The notes under the pieces: model-generated
The model's database searches: none
What the model saw: only the letters and a program-made list of their open reading frames with translations
Told to the model about the DNA's origin: nothing
Program-made: the position numbers and the translations under genes
NCBI GenBank assembly: GCA_965658025.1
Contig: CBFHQL010000004.1
Location: forward strand, 1-64,000
Origin: UBA3537 sp965658025
GTDB taxonomy: Bacteria > Bacteroidota > Bacteroidia > Flavobacteriales > Flavobacteriaceae
Reading direction: 5' to 3'
DNA: 64,000 bases
In this document: piece by piece, positions 1-8,165 of the stretch
Numbering within the stretch: position 1 is the stretch's first letter
Layout: every line of letters starts with the position of its first letter

Positions 1-202
1 CTTCGAGGGTTAAATCAGCATCTGAACCTGTTAGGATAGTACAATTCGTAAAAGCCCCATTTTCAGAAGTGTTTAGGGTGTTCCCTATGGCTGTATAGTC
101 AAATCGTCCGTTGTGCTGTTCAAATAAGGCAATCGATTGTCCATGGCCTTGTGTTGCTAAAAGGATAAAGCAGCAAAACAACAATCGATCTAAAGGATTC
201 AT
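1..202 (-). CDS. Exported surface protein, N-terminus only (probable T9SS cargo)
   Basis: The gene enters from the left edge, so only its first 67 codons are visible. It starts at ATG 202 with a hydrophobic export signal (MNPLDRLLFCCFILLATQ). The mature start, SIALFEQHNGRFDYTAIGN, resembles that of large flavobacterial cell-surface proteins that usually end in a T9SS type B sorting domain. That C-terminus lies outside the window, so the cargo assignment is an inference. The start is only 2 bp after the stop of the upstream T9SS protein gene (205-3594), which suggests co-transcription and a shared export route. Confidence 0.6.
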   Translation of the reverse strand, partial: MNPLDRLLFCCFILLATQGHGQSIALFEQHNGRFDYTAIGNTLNTSENGAFTNCTILTGSDADLTLE

Positions 203-204
203 AT

Positions 205-3200
205 TTAACGTTTTAGCGTAAAATGTCCTCTAAAGATACGATTATCTCCTAATTTGATGTAAAACCAGTAGTCCGAAGTTGGCATTTGGTTTCCGTTATA
301 GGTTCCGTCCCAACCTAAACTGTTGTATGTCAATTGCTTTAGTAATTTCCCGTAACGGTCAAAAATATAAATTTCACTATTGGATTGACTTGGTGTATTG
401 ATGCCATAAACTTGCCATGTATCGTTATAACCATCATTGTTAGGTGTAAAAAAGTTGGGAAAACCAATGACTGAAATCTCTTTGTTGGCTATTCCACAAC
501 CGTTTTTATCTCTAACGTATACTGTATGAAATCCGGGAGTAACATTGTAAAATGTGGTATCATCTTGATAAGGGCCTAATTCATCATCTAAAGCATATTC
601 ATAATCTCCTTCTCCAGTAGCAAAAACAGTGACGGTATTATTGGTACTGACATCATTAATCTCAATGTTATCTATGGTCGCAATATTAGAGTTGACAATA
701 GTAACGCTTTTGCTTTGTGAACAGTTGTTTGCATTAGTGACCGTTACAGTATATACTCCATCTTGAGTAATTTGAATTTCTTCTGTTGTTTCACCATTGG
801 ACCATAGATATGTATAATCCAAGGGGTTGCCAATAATTCCGCTGTTTAAAAACACAGGAGCTGAGTTCGAGTCAATACAAAAAAATGTTTGATCACCCTC
901 ATCTAACTGCGGTAGACTGAACACCGTGAGTTCCAATTCGTTAACTCCGTAACACTGATTATTGTTTTCTATACGCGCATAAATCGTTTGGTTGTAGGCC
1001 ACAGTATTAGTAAACGTATTGGGTAAAGGGTTTTGCTCTACAAGTGCATCTTGATAAGTTTCATAATATTCCAAATTATAGCCCGCTGGTAACCCAGTCA
1101 AAATGGTTGATGTTGCATCACTCAAAGTAAAGGACATAAAACCGTCTTCTGTTCCGTCATCATCACATAAAGTCAAAGGTGCATCTTTTCCAGATGTCAA
1201 ACTCACATCGAGTGTTAATTCTGAAATAGCAAAACATTCGGTATCGTCATCAATGACTTGTACGTAAATGGTTTGCGGGTTTGCAGTATTGGTAAACGGT
1301 GATGCGGCAATTTCTCCTGTGGAATTTTGGGCATCATTTAATGTGAGATAAAATTTTGTACTGCGGTTTGAAACGCTATTGGTCAACGCATCATTGGCTT
1401 CATTTAAATTAAATGTAGTCAATCCATCATTTACACCATCTTCATCACATTGAATTAAATTTTCATTTTGCGCCGTTGGAATGGGGTTAATGTTAACCGT
1501 AAATTCTGTAGTATCAAAACAGTCTGTTTTTAAATTATTTTCAATCCTTGCAAAAACTTGATAGGTAAAAGCAGTAGTGTTGTAGTAGGGTGAAGATAAT
1601 GCTCCACTATTCGCATCTGCTTCAGCTTGAGAAAGGTGGTAGCTTACGCTAAAAAGCGTAGCGTCTTGTGTGCCCAACACATCGGCGTCGAAAGCAGTTA
1701 AATCTATTTCTTTTTGGCCATTGGCGTCATCCCCATCATTCAAATCATCGCATTCATCCACGGTAGCTACAGTGTTGGCTGTTGGGGTATCAAAAACACT
1801 TAAATTGAATGATGTAGTGTCGTAACAATTGGTGTTGTTGTTATTTTCAATTCTAATAAAAATTTCTTCAGTTGCATTGGTGTTTTGATAGGGAACAGTA
1901 AGCGGAGCAGTATTGTTTTCTGCATTGGTCAAAGAGCTGTGGTAAGAGACTGTAAAATTAGCTGGATTTTGTGCACCCAAAACTTGCGTTTGTTCGTTTG
2001 CAAAATCAAAAGTAACCACACCATCATCATCATCGTCGCATTCGTCAATATCAATTACAGGATTTGCAACAGGGTTAATACTGATTATAATATTTTCTGA
2101 AAACAAACTAATGTCTGTTCCGATAGTTATTTCAGCCGATACCGTGTAGGTGCCCGGATTGGTGTATGTATAAGATGGACTATCTTGAGTAGACGTTCCA
2201 ACACCATCCCCAAAATCCCAGACGATGCTGTCATAACTTTGAGAGGTATTAACATTAAATTGCACATTTTGATCCGTACAAGAATTTTGAAATACTATAG
2301 ATGCTAAGAAAAAAGACTGAATAAAAGGGGGGAGGCCAATAATTGCAGATGTTCCAACTGCTAATTGTATCCCATTTTGCACATAATCACATCCTGCGCC
2401 CAATTCGTTGGGGTCATTAATCACGTCTAAGCTTTGATAATCAATAGTATTTGCTGCATAAATTCTTCCGTCAGGCCCCAACTGCAGTGCTCCTATAAAA
2501 TCCGAACCATTGTAAACTGAATTTATTGATCCTGCAATGTTGGCAGCTGTTAGGTCAAATTGCCACACGGAGTTACTACTGGATACATACAATTTTGAAG
2601 AGTCAGGAGAAAACTCTAAGCCATAAGGCCCAGAATTTGGAAATAAATTTATTTGATTTGATAAAATGCCTGTTGCGTTGTCAAAATCATACAAACGTAC
2701 ACTTCCAGTGTTGTTTGAAAATCCACCCTGCTGATTACCATTTTGTCTGTGACAAAGGGCAATTTTAGTGCCGTCTGGCGATGCTTTCATATAACCAATA
2801 CCATTTCTTCTGTACCCTTGTTCCGTAATGAGCGGGGCAATTTGTGTGGAGATGGGCGTCGTATTCACCCCAGTTCCATCTACTCTAAACGCATAAAATT
2901 GGTCTCTAAAATGTGTTAAAACCCAATAGGATTGACCATCACTATGTTCAACGGCTGTAATTTTTTCCGAACACTTATAACTGTCTTGTGCTTGATCCGT
3001 AGGGTCATAGGTTTGTAATTGAACATTTTTTTCAGTTGGAACAACATCACCATTACCGTTATTTAAAGTAAGATCGAGTAATGAATATGCTAAACCATTA
3101 TTATAACCATCATCGGCATTAGGAACAGTCCCCCCTGCACCATCATAAGTGGGAACTGAGTTGCCTGATTGATCTGCTGGACCCTGATTTGGAAAAGCAT

Positions 3201-3594
3201 ATGCATTTTGATGATGGGGTTCATCAACTGTAAAAATATAATACTGATTAGGATTTCCTGGTTTTGGTACAATCAAACCCGATGAAGTACTGGAGGGATC
3301 ACCCATTAGTCCAGTTCCTGCATTATAATTAGCGTTGGGCATGATATTGTGGTTTTTGTCCCAAACATTTCGGCCATCGGTATAAAACAATAAATTTCCA
3401 TTAAAATCGGAAATGGACGAGCATCCTTCACTTGTCTGTATGGTTGCTGAAGCATCAGCTGTGGCAGTAACCGTACCTGCATTAACATCAAAAATAAGTC
3501 CTGCACCATTGCCAAAATACCAATGCGATGCTTCTTCTTGAGCAAATCCAAGGATACTTACAAGAAAAAGGGCAAATGAAAGCAGGAATCTCAT
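205..3594 (-). CDS. Large T9SS type B-sorted surface protein with PKD domain and repeats
   Basis: This is a 1129-residue secreted protein. A Sec signal peptide (MRFLLSFALFLVSILGFAQ) is followed by a region of about 400 residues with beta-propeller-like strands (for example LSP/SPD..KLYVSS motifs). A PKD domain lies at about 430-505 (WDFGDG ... YTYTNPGTYTV). Four related modules of about 95 residues at roughly 513-890 each open with an acidic motif (DECDDDDDG, DECDDLNDG, QCDEDG, CDDDG). A further Ig-like repeat lies at about 920-965. The last 85 residues (from FPNFFTPNNDGYND to FRGHFTLKR) match the gliding-motility-associated type B T9SS sorting domain. The protein should therefore cross the outer membrane by T9SS and stay on or leave the cell surface. 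The ligand is unknown; adhesion or matrix binding is a guess. It is followed 2 bp later by another exported protein. Confidence 0.9.
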   Translation of the reverse strand: MRFLLSFALFLVSILGFAQEEASHWYFGNGAGLIFDVNAGTVTATADASATIQTSEGCSSISDFNGNLLFYTDGRNVWDKNHNIMPNANYNAGTGLMGDPSSTSSGLIVPKPGNPNQYYIFTVDEPHHQNAYAFPNQGPADQSGNSVPTYDGAGGTVPNADDGYNNGLAYSLLDLTLNNGNGDVVPTEKNVQLQTYDPTDQAQDSYKCSEKITAVEHSDGQSYWVLTHFRDQFYAFRVDGTGVNTTPISTQIAPLITEQGYRRNGIGYMKASPDGTKIALCHRQNGNQQGGFSNNTGSVRLYDFDNATGILSNQINLFPNSGPYGLEFSPDSSKLYVSSSNSVWQFDLTAANIAGSINSVYNGSDFIGALQLGPDGRIYAANTIDYQSLDVINDPNELGAGCDYVQNGIQLAVGTSAIIGLPPFIQSFFLASIVFQNSCTDQNVQFNVNTSQSYDSIVWDFGDGVGTSTQDSPSYTYTNPGTYTVSAEITIGTDISLFSENIIISINPVANPVIDIDECDDDDDGVVTFDFANEQTQVLGAQNPANFTVSYHSSLTNAENNTAPLTVPYQNTNATEEIFIRIENNNNTNCYDTTSFNLSVFDTPTANTVATVDECDDLNDGDDANGQKEIDLTAFDADVLGTQDATLFSVSYHLSQAEADANSGALSSPYYNTTAFTYQVFARIENNLKTDCFDTTEFTVNINPIPTAQNENLIQCDEDGVNDGLTTFNLNEANDALTNSVSNRSTKFYLTLNDAQNSTGEIAASPFTNTANPQTIYVQVIDDDTECFAISELTLDVSLTSGKDAPLTLCDDDGTEDGFMSFTLSDATSTILTGLPAGYNLEYYETYQDALVEQNPLPNTFTNTVAYNQTIYARIENNNQCYGVNELELTVFSLPQLDEGDQTFFCIDSNSAPVFLNSGIIGNPLDYTYLWSNGETTEEIQITQDGVYTVTVTNANNCSQSKSVTIVNSNIATIDNIEINDVSTNNTVTVFATGEGDYEYALDDELGPYQDDTTFYNVTPGFHTVYVRDKNGCGIANKEISVIGFPNFFTPNNDGYNDTWQVYGINTPSQSNSEIYIFDRYGKLLKQLTYNSLGWDGTYNGNQMPTSDYWFYIKLGDNRIFRGHFTLKR

Positions 3595-3690
3595 TAAAGG
3601 AAATTTTCTTACAATGTACAGAATATAGATTGGCCATTAAAACACTTAACAAAATTTTTAGAATTGTTTAATTATACCTAAAACCAAAAA

Positions 3691-4515
3691 TTACAAATCT
3701 CTTTTCTTCAAGAGGGCGTATGAGAAGTAAATAAAAATTACAGTCCATGCAAGAACAATAAGCGTGGTGTCAAGATGCACTGCATAATCGTAGTCCAAAC
3801 TGTTTTTGTCGGGAAATTTTGACATGGCTACGCGTTGAAATGGCTGTTTTATTAGATTTGACATTGAAGTCAAAGGCAAAAAGCTTTGAATTTTAGTTGC
3901 TAATTCCACATTTGCTTTCCATGCAATAAGCCCAAAAATAATCCATTCAAAAATAAAATCGACAAACAAAAACGCTAATGCAAAAGCCGATCTTTTGGCC
4001 AAAACTCCAAGAAACAAACAGAATGAGAAGAAACCAACTAATTTTACGAAATATGCAGGTAAGAATTCTATTTCTCGAACGATAATATTGATTTCATTGT
4101 AGCTTGAATAGATAAGGCCCAAAAGCAATGAAATACAAAAGATAATAAGTGTCGATATCAAAGAGAAAAATACAATAGCGTAAAATTTTGACAGTATAAA
4201 TTCCTTTTTGCTGAGCCCATCAATAAGGTTTTGTTTTAGCGTTTTATTGCTGTATTCATTACCAATCATGGATACCACAACAATGGCAAAAAAGAATTTA
4301 AATAAAGCCGAAAAGTAGGTCGTGATGTGCCAAACAATTGGAAAATTAAAAATTCCGAGTTCCCCTAATTCAAGCGTAAAAAATCCAAAAAAGTTAATTT
4401 TTATTGCAGATAATACAATCACACACAACGGGAGTATAAAGGATATGAAAATCAGTATTTTACTCGTTCGGTTGAGCAGTAGTTTTTGAAGTTCTAATTG
4501 TAAAAGGCGTATCAT
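3691..4515 (-). CDS. ABC-2 type transporter permease
   Basis: This 274-residue protein has about six hydrophobic segments: an N-terminal one at about 20-40, a cluster at 85-200 and a final one at about 247-267. It has the short basic N-terminus (MIRLLQLELQKLLLNRTSK) of ABC-2 family permeases. Its start codon overlaps the stop of the upstream ATPase gene by 4 nt (ATGA arrangement), so the two form a two-gene exporter. The motif NEYSNKTLKQNLIDGLSKKE, just after the second membrane region, is the cytoplasmic loop usual for BcrB/NatB-like permeases. The substrate cannot be read from sequence; lipids, peptides or ions are all possible. Confidence 0.85.
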   Translation of the reverse strand: MIRLLQLELQKLLLNRTSKILIFISFILPLCVIVLSAIKINFFGFFTLELGELGIFNFPIVWHITTYFSALFKFFFAIVVVSMIGNEYSNKTLKQNLIDGLSKKEFILSKFYAIVFFSLISTLIIFCISLLLGLIYSSYNEINIIVREIEFLPAYFVKLVGFFSFCLFLGVLAKRSAFALAFLFVDFIFEWIIFGLIAWKANVELATKIQSFLPLTSMSNLIKQPFQRVAMSKFPDKNSLDYDYAVHLDTTLIVLAWTVIFIYFSYALLKKRDL

Positions 4516-5408
4516 GCTTCGTCTGTGAGTTGTAAGAATTGTTCTTCTAAACTTTCTTTTCGTTTTACAAAATGTGTTAAAATAATCTTTTTGTCAAACA
4601 AGTTTTCCATAAAAGTTTCCACTTCAATGGGTTCAGAAAGAAAAGCAGTAATTAGCGCACCATCTTGCTTGTGTTTAGCTATTTTTGGATGATTGGCTAT
4701 AAATTCCAATAGTGTTTCTTGTTGATTGCTTTTCATCTCAAAAAACCCATAACTTGAGATCATTTCATCGACACGACCAGCGTAAAGTTTGTGCCCTTTC
4801 CTCAAGACGACTACGTGTGTACATACTTTCTCAACTTCGTCCAATAGGTGTGACGCCAAAAGAATAGTAGTACCTTTTTGGGCAATACCTTTTATGATTT
4901 CTCTAATTTGATGAATCCCTTGTGGATCTAGACCATTTGTTGGTTCATCCAATATCAAGACTTCAGGGTCATTGAGTAGTGCCGAAGCAATGGCTAAACG
5001 CTGTTTCATTCCTAAAGAAAAAGTGCGAAATGGACTGTCTTTTCTGTCCAAAAGACCAACAGTTTCCAAAACATGTTCAATGGCCGTGAATGGAACATCT
5101 TTGATTTTACAAACCAACTTAAGGTTCTGATGCGCCGACATATAGGGGTAAAAATTTGGCCGTTCTATGATCGCTCCTACCTTTTTTAGTGCTTGATGTG
5201 TATCGATAGTTCCATCAAACCAAGCATATTCTCCAGAGGTTTTGTTTACAACATTTAGAATCATCCCAAGTGTAGTGGATTTTCCACTTCCATTTGGACC
5301 TAAAATACCATAAATGTTTCCTTTTTCGATGGTAAAGGACAAGTCGTGGACCGCTGTGAGGTAACCAAATTTTTTTGTGATGTTAGAAATCGTAAGAATA
5401 TTGTCCAA
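4512..5408 (-). CDS. ABC transporter ATP-binding protein (BcrA/NatA-like)
   Basis: This 298-residue ATPase has a Walker A GPNGSGKST at residues 37-45. Its family signature is FSLGMKQRLA, the SLGMKQR form used by drug- and bacteriocin-exporter ATPases in place of LSGGQ. Walker B is EVLILDEPTNGLD, followed by a switch histidine in LLASHLLDE. The C-terminal 80 residues are an accessory domain without a recognisable motif. The start is TTG at 5408; no in-frame ATG lies just upstream, and the N-terminus MDNILTISNITKKFG fits the family. It pairs with the permease encoded next (4-nt overlap). The 145-bp divergent gap to the gene at 5554 must hold its promoter, but I could not place a good -7 box there. 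Confidence 0.9.
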   Translation of the reverse strand: MDNILTISNITKKFGYLTAVHDLSFTIEKGNIYGILGPNGSGKSTTLGMILNVVNKTSGEYAWFDGTIDTHQALKKVGAIIERPNFYPYMSAHQNLKLVCKIKDVPFTAIEHVLETVGLLDRKDSPFRTFSLGMKQRLAIASALLNDPEVLILDEPTNGLDPQGIHQIREIIKGIAQKGTTILLASHLLDEVEKVCTHVVVLRKGHKLYAGRVDEMISSYGFFEMKSNQQETLLEFIANHPKIAKHKQDGALITAFLSEPIEVETFMENLFDKKIILTHFVKRKESLEEQFLQLTDEA

Positions 5409-5553
5409 AGTAGTCTTATGCGTTATGAATTATATTTGTTAGACGAGTTGTTTTGAATAATGTTACAATTTAAAAATAAAACCTTTAATTTTATGTCCTA
5501 ATCGAAAGTTAATACAATCCAGCTTGTTCGATTAAGCGTAAATCCACAGTGTA

Positions 5554-6618
5554 ATGAAAGACGATTTAAAAATATCACTAAAAAAACCTTCCTATCCTGT
5601 TTGTTCAAAGTTAAAATCGTATTTGAATGAATATAATCGAAACATTCGATTGCCTATTTTTTACGAGGATTTGTTACGTTTTCAAGGATCGGTTGTGGTC
5701 TACGACAAAGATGACAAGGACACTTTGTGGACGCGTGTATTTTACAACGAATCTGATCGAAAAGATATTGATTTGAGTTTAAAAAAAATATATACCATTT
5801 TACATTCCGACGGAAATGAAAAAACAATACCTTTTCTCAATGTCGATGCTGTAGATTTCTGTACGTTTGGCAATTCTAAACCTTTTCGAATTAAAATAAG
5901 AAATATTCTAAATGATAATTATGCCTATTTCTATGTCAAAAAAGCTGATGCTTCTCGAATCTATGGGCTAGAGTTGGAGCATATGTTGTCTCCATTTAAT
6001 CTAAATTTCTTAGTTTACAATACAACCTTAATAGAGGAACATATTACAGGAATTCCTGGAGATGTATTTATAGAATCCTTATTGCCTTCTTGTTCATTAT
6101 CAGAAAAATCTCAAATCGCAAAGGAGTTTGTCAAATTTAATGAACGTTGTATGATTCGTCTCTTAGGGGATATGCGTGCTTATAATTATGTGATTGTTCC
6201 GACTCATGATTTTGATAATATTGTATATAGAGTTCGTGCAATTGATTTTGACCAACAGTCCTATGAGGGAAAATTTAATATCTATAGACCTCAGTTTTTT
6301 AAAGAAAATTTTACCATTGTAAATTTTGTTTCGAATCATTTTCAAAAAGAATCCATCAATCAATATAAATTAGAAGAACGGTCTATGATTGCTAAACGAT
6401 TGATTAGTTTTGATAAAAGGATTGATAAACTTGTCAATTGCATGATTAATGACACCTTATCCACCCAAGAGAATGTACTGATGTTAAAAACAAAGATTTT
6501 CGAATATACCAACGACTCGAAGTTTATCAAAAGCAAAAATATGGGTGAAATTTTAAAACACGCTTTTGAATTTATTAAACTTAATTACAAGACTGAAAAT
6601 ACAGATGTAATATTTTAA
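5554..6618 (+). CDS. Uncharacterised protein with a kinase-like catalytic pattern
   Basis: I do not recognise this 354-residue protein as a named family. It has no signal peptide or membrane segment and is rich in K, D, N and F, so it is probably cytosolic. In the middle it carries LLGDMRAYN (D206, N211) and then VRAIDFDQQSYEG (D231, D233). D-x4-N followed about 20 residues later by an [I/V]DFD motif is the catalytic-loop and metal-binding pattern of aminoglycoside-phosphotransferase/LPS-kinase-like folds. The Kdo-kinase-like protein at 19776 shows the same layout (D156, N161, D178). No clear glycine loop or beta-3 lysine is visible. A phosphotransferase role is therefore inference from motif spacing only. 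It stands alone, divergent from the ABC exporter and convergent with the next gene, sharing a TTAA stop. Confidence 0.6.
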   Translation: MKDDLKISLKKPSYPVCSKLKSYLNEYNRNIRLPIFYEDLLRFQGSVVVYDKDDKDTLWTRVFYNESDRKDIDLSLKKIYTILHSDGNEKTIPFLNVDAVDFCTFGNSKPFRIKIRNILNDNYAYFYVKKADASRIYGLELEHMLSPFNLNFLVYNTTLIEEHITGIPGDVFIESLLPSCSLSEKSQIAKEFVKFNERCMIRLLGDMRAYNYVIVPTHDFDNIVYRVRAIDFDQQSYEGKFNIYRPQFFKENFTIVNFVSNHFQKESINQYKLEERSMIAKRLISFDKRIDKLVNCMINDTLSTQENVLMLKTKIFEYTNDSKFIKSKNMGEILKHAFEFIKLNYKTENTDVIF

Positions 6619-7118
6619 TTCCAGTGTTCATCGAAATTTAATTCATCATAATCGTCTAAGCGATAATCATCGTAATCTTCCTCGGATTGCTCAGCTTCAA
6701 ATTGTTTTTCAGGTGCTTCTGAAGGGACTTGCCCACAAACAAACATCAAGTTGGGATAATCTGTTCCCTGAGCTTCGTCAACAATTTCGCCTAATTCAAC
6801 CAAAAAAGTCCACATATTTAGAAAATCATAAATGTAGATAAGCTTGGTATGGTCTTCGTCTATAACATCTTCAATAATGGTTTCGTTCATCATTCGAATG
6901 TCGTCATTCTGCCCCATATCAAATAAAGCAATTTCTTGACCTTGATCCCATTCGTCGTTGCTGACATAAAATGAAGCCATTTCGCTCCCATCAAACCCAA
7001 AAGATTGTGTAAGCACATTGTGTAAATCTTCAAAAGTATCTGTTTTTCGTATCTCGATATCTCGAAAAATATCTTCTTTACTATCGTGGTCCAGTATGGC
7101 TCTAAATCGGTAAATCAT
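6615..7118 (-). CDS. Plasmid pRiA4b ORF-3-like family protein
   Basis: This is a 167-residue acidic protein. Its N-terminus (MIYRFRAILDHDSKEDIFRD), the central FEDLHNVLTQSFGFD and later the stretch LIYIYDFLNMWTFLVEL match the PRiA4_ORF3 family, known from plasmids and IS1096 but also common as a chromosomal gene in Bacteroidota. No biochemical function is established. The C-terminal 35 residues are almost all acidic or polar (EEDYDDYRLDDYDELNFDE). It is the last gene of a minus-strand run (9 bp after ctaA). Its stop overlaps that of the convergent gene at 5554 in a shared TTAA. Nothing around it suggests a mobile element. Confidence 0.8.
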   Translation of the reverse strand: MIYRFRAILDHDSKEDIFRDIEIRKTDTFEDLHNVLTQSFGFDGSEMASFYVSNDEWDQGQEIALFDMGQNDDIRMMNETIIEDVIDEDHTKLIYIYDFLNMWTFLVELGEIVDEAQGTDYPNLMFVCGQVPSEAPEKQFEAEQSEEDYDDYRLDDYDELNFDEHWN

Positions 7119-7127
7119 TTTTTTTAT

Positions 7128-8165
7128 TTAAGCAATTATAGGTTTATTTCTTTTTTGATGCAATACTTCAAGCAAAATATACATTTGTATTCCAAATAAA
7201 ATGGAGGCAATCACAAGGTGTAGGGGTTGACTCAAGAATGGGAAATCAAAATAATACATCAATATTCCTGTGAAAACTTCAAGCAGAGTACATCCTAAGA
7301 CTAAGTTTATTTTTTTATATCCTAAATTCAATTTTCTATTCACAAACCACAGATAGCCATTTATGAGTAATACCAAAATAGAAGTAGAGCGATGGATATA
7401 AAAATCGAGTTGTGGTTGTGAGAGCCAGAGTGATTTTTCATAGCCAATGATTTTGGTTTGCTCGTCCACAAATTGACGGACTTGCGTGCCTAACACAATT
7501 TGTATCAGGGTGAGAATAAGTCCAAAAACTAAAATTTTATAAAATAAACTGTGATAGTGTTGTGCTTTAAATTGTGTTTTGCTTGCAAAAATCAGGTACA
7601 AAATAAAAGCCACGATAAGCAGTGCCATCACCATATGTATGGTAATTTTGTAGGGTGCAAGATTTGAGTCCACCACCGTTTTCCCTAACCACGCTTGAAA
7701 GCCCATACCAAAGAGCGTAAGTACTGCGGTTACGGTAATCCACTTATGCTCTTTGAAAAACCAAAACGACCAAATAGCTAAAATTAGGATGGGTAACCCT
7801 GATAGCGCACCAATAAGTCGGTTGATGTACTCGATCCATGTATGAACAGGGTCGTATATAGCATAGTCGTGGGTGCTGTATATTTCCCAATTTTTTGGGT
7901 TGAATGTTTCAGCGGTAGTGAAATTTTCTTTGGCGACCATAAATTGTTCGCTGTTGACCAAAATCATCATCCCTTTTTTATAGTCATAATTAGGTTGAAA
8001 CAACAATTGTGATTCTTGAGTTGGTGGGATATAGTACCCAAAACATTTTGGCCAATCTGGGCAACCCATTCCAGAACCCGTCATACGGACTACAGCACCA
8101 GCAATAATGACAAAATAAATCAGTACAAGTGCTGTTTTGGAGAGTGTTCTAAATCTTTGTTTCAT
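7128..8165 (-). CDS. ctaA: Heme A synthase (COX15/CtaA family)
   Basis: CtaA oxidises the heme O methyl group to make heme A for aa3-type cytochrome oxidase and acts in the inner membrane. The 345-residue protein has the expected eight or so membrane segments. It has the N-terminal family motif VVRMTGSGMGCPDWPKC and paired heme-ligand histidines: the EYINR region, ITIHMVMA, FYIHRSTS and PLHLVIAS. An extended periplasmic loop (residues about 45-95) precedes HTWIEYINRLIGA, as in the Bacteroidetes/alphaproteobacterial type. Its start overlaps the stop of the upstream CCA-adding enzyme gene by 4 nt. The heme O synthase and oxidase genes are not in this window. Confidence 0.93.
   Translation of the reverse strand: MKQRFRTLSKTALVLIYFVIIAGAVVRMTGSGMGCPDWPKCFGYYIPPTQESQLLFQPNYDYKKGMMILVNSEQFMVAKENFTTAETFNPKNWEIYSTHDYAIYDPVHTWIEYINRLIGALSGLPILILAIWSFWFFKEHKWITVTAVLTLFGMGFQAWLGKTVVDSNLAPYKITIHMVMALLIVAFILYLIFASKTQFKAQHYHSLFYKILVFGLILTLIQIVLGTQVRQFVDEQTKIIGYEKSLWLSQPQLDFYIHRSTSILVLLINGYLWFVNRKLNLGYKKINLVLGCTLLEVFTGILMYYFDFPFLSQPLHLVIASILFGIQMYILLEVLHQKRNKPIIA

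Noticed and set aside
5409..5553. Promoter or small RNA in the divergent gap between the ABC exporter and the kinase-like gene
   Set aside because: No good TAnnTTTG box or stable hairpin was found on either strand; nothing firm can be called.
6615..7118. Mobile-element gene, because of its pRiA4b ORF-3 family name
   Set aside because: No transposase, inverted repeats or target duplications are nearby; the gene sits in a tight housekeeping run.
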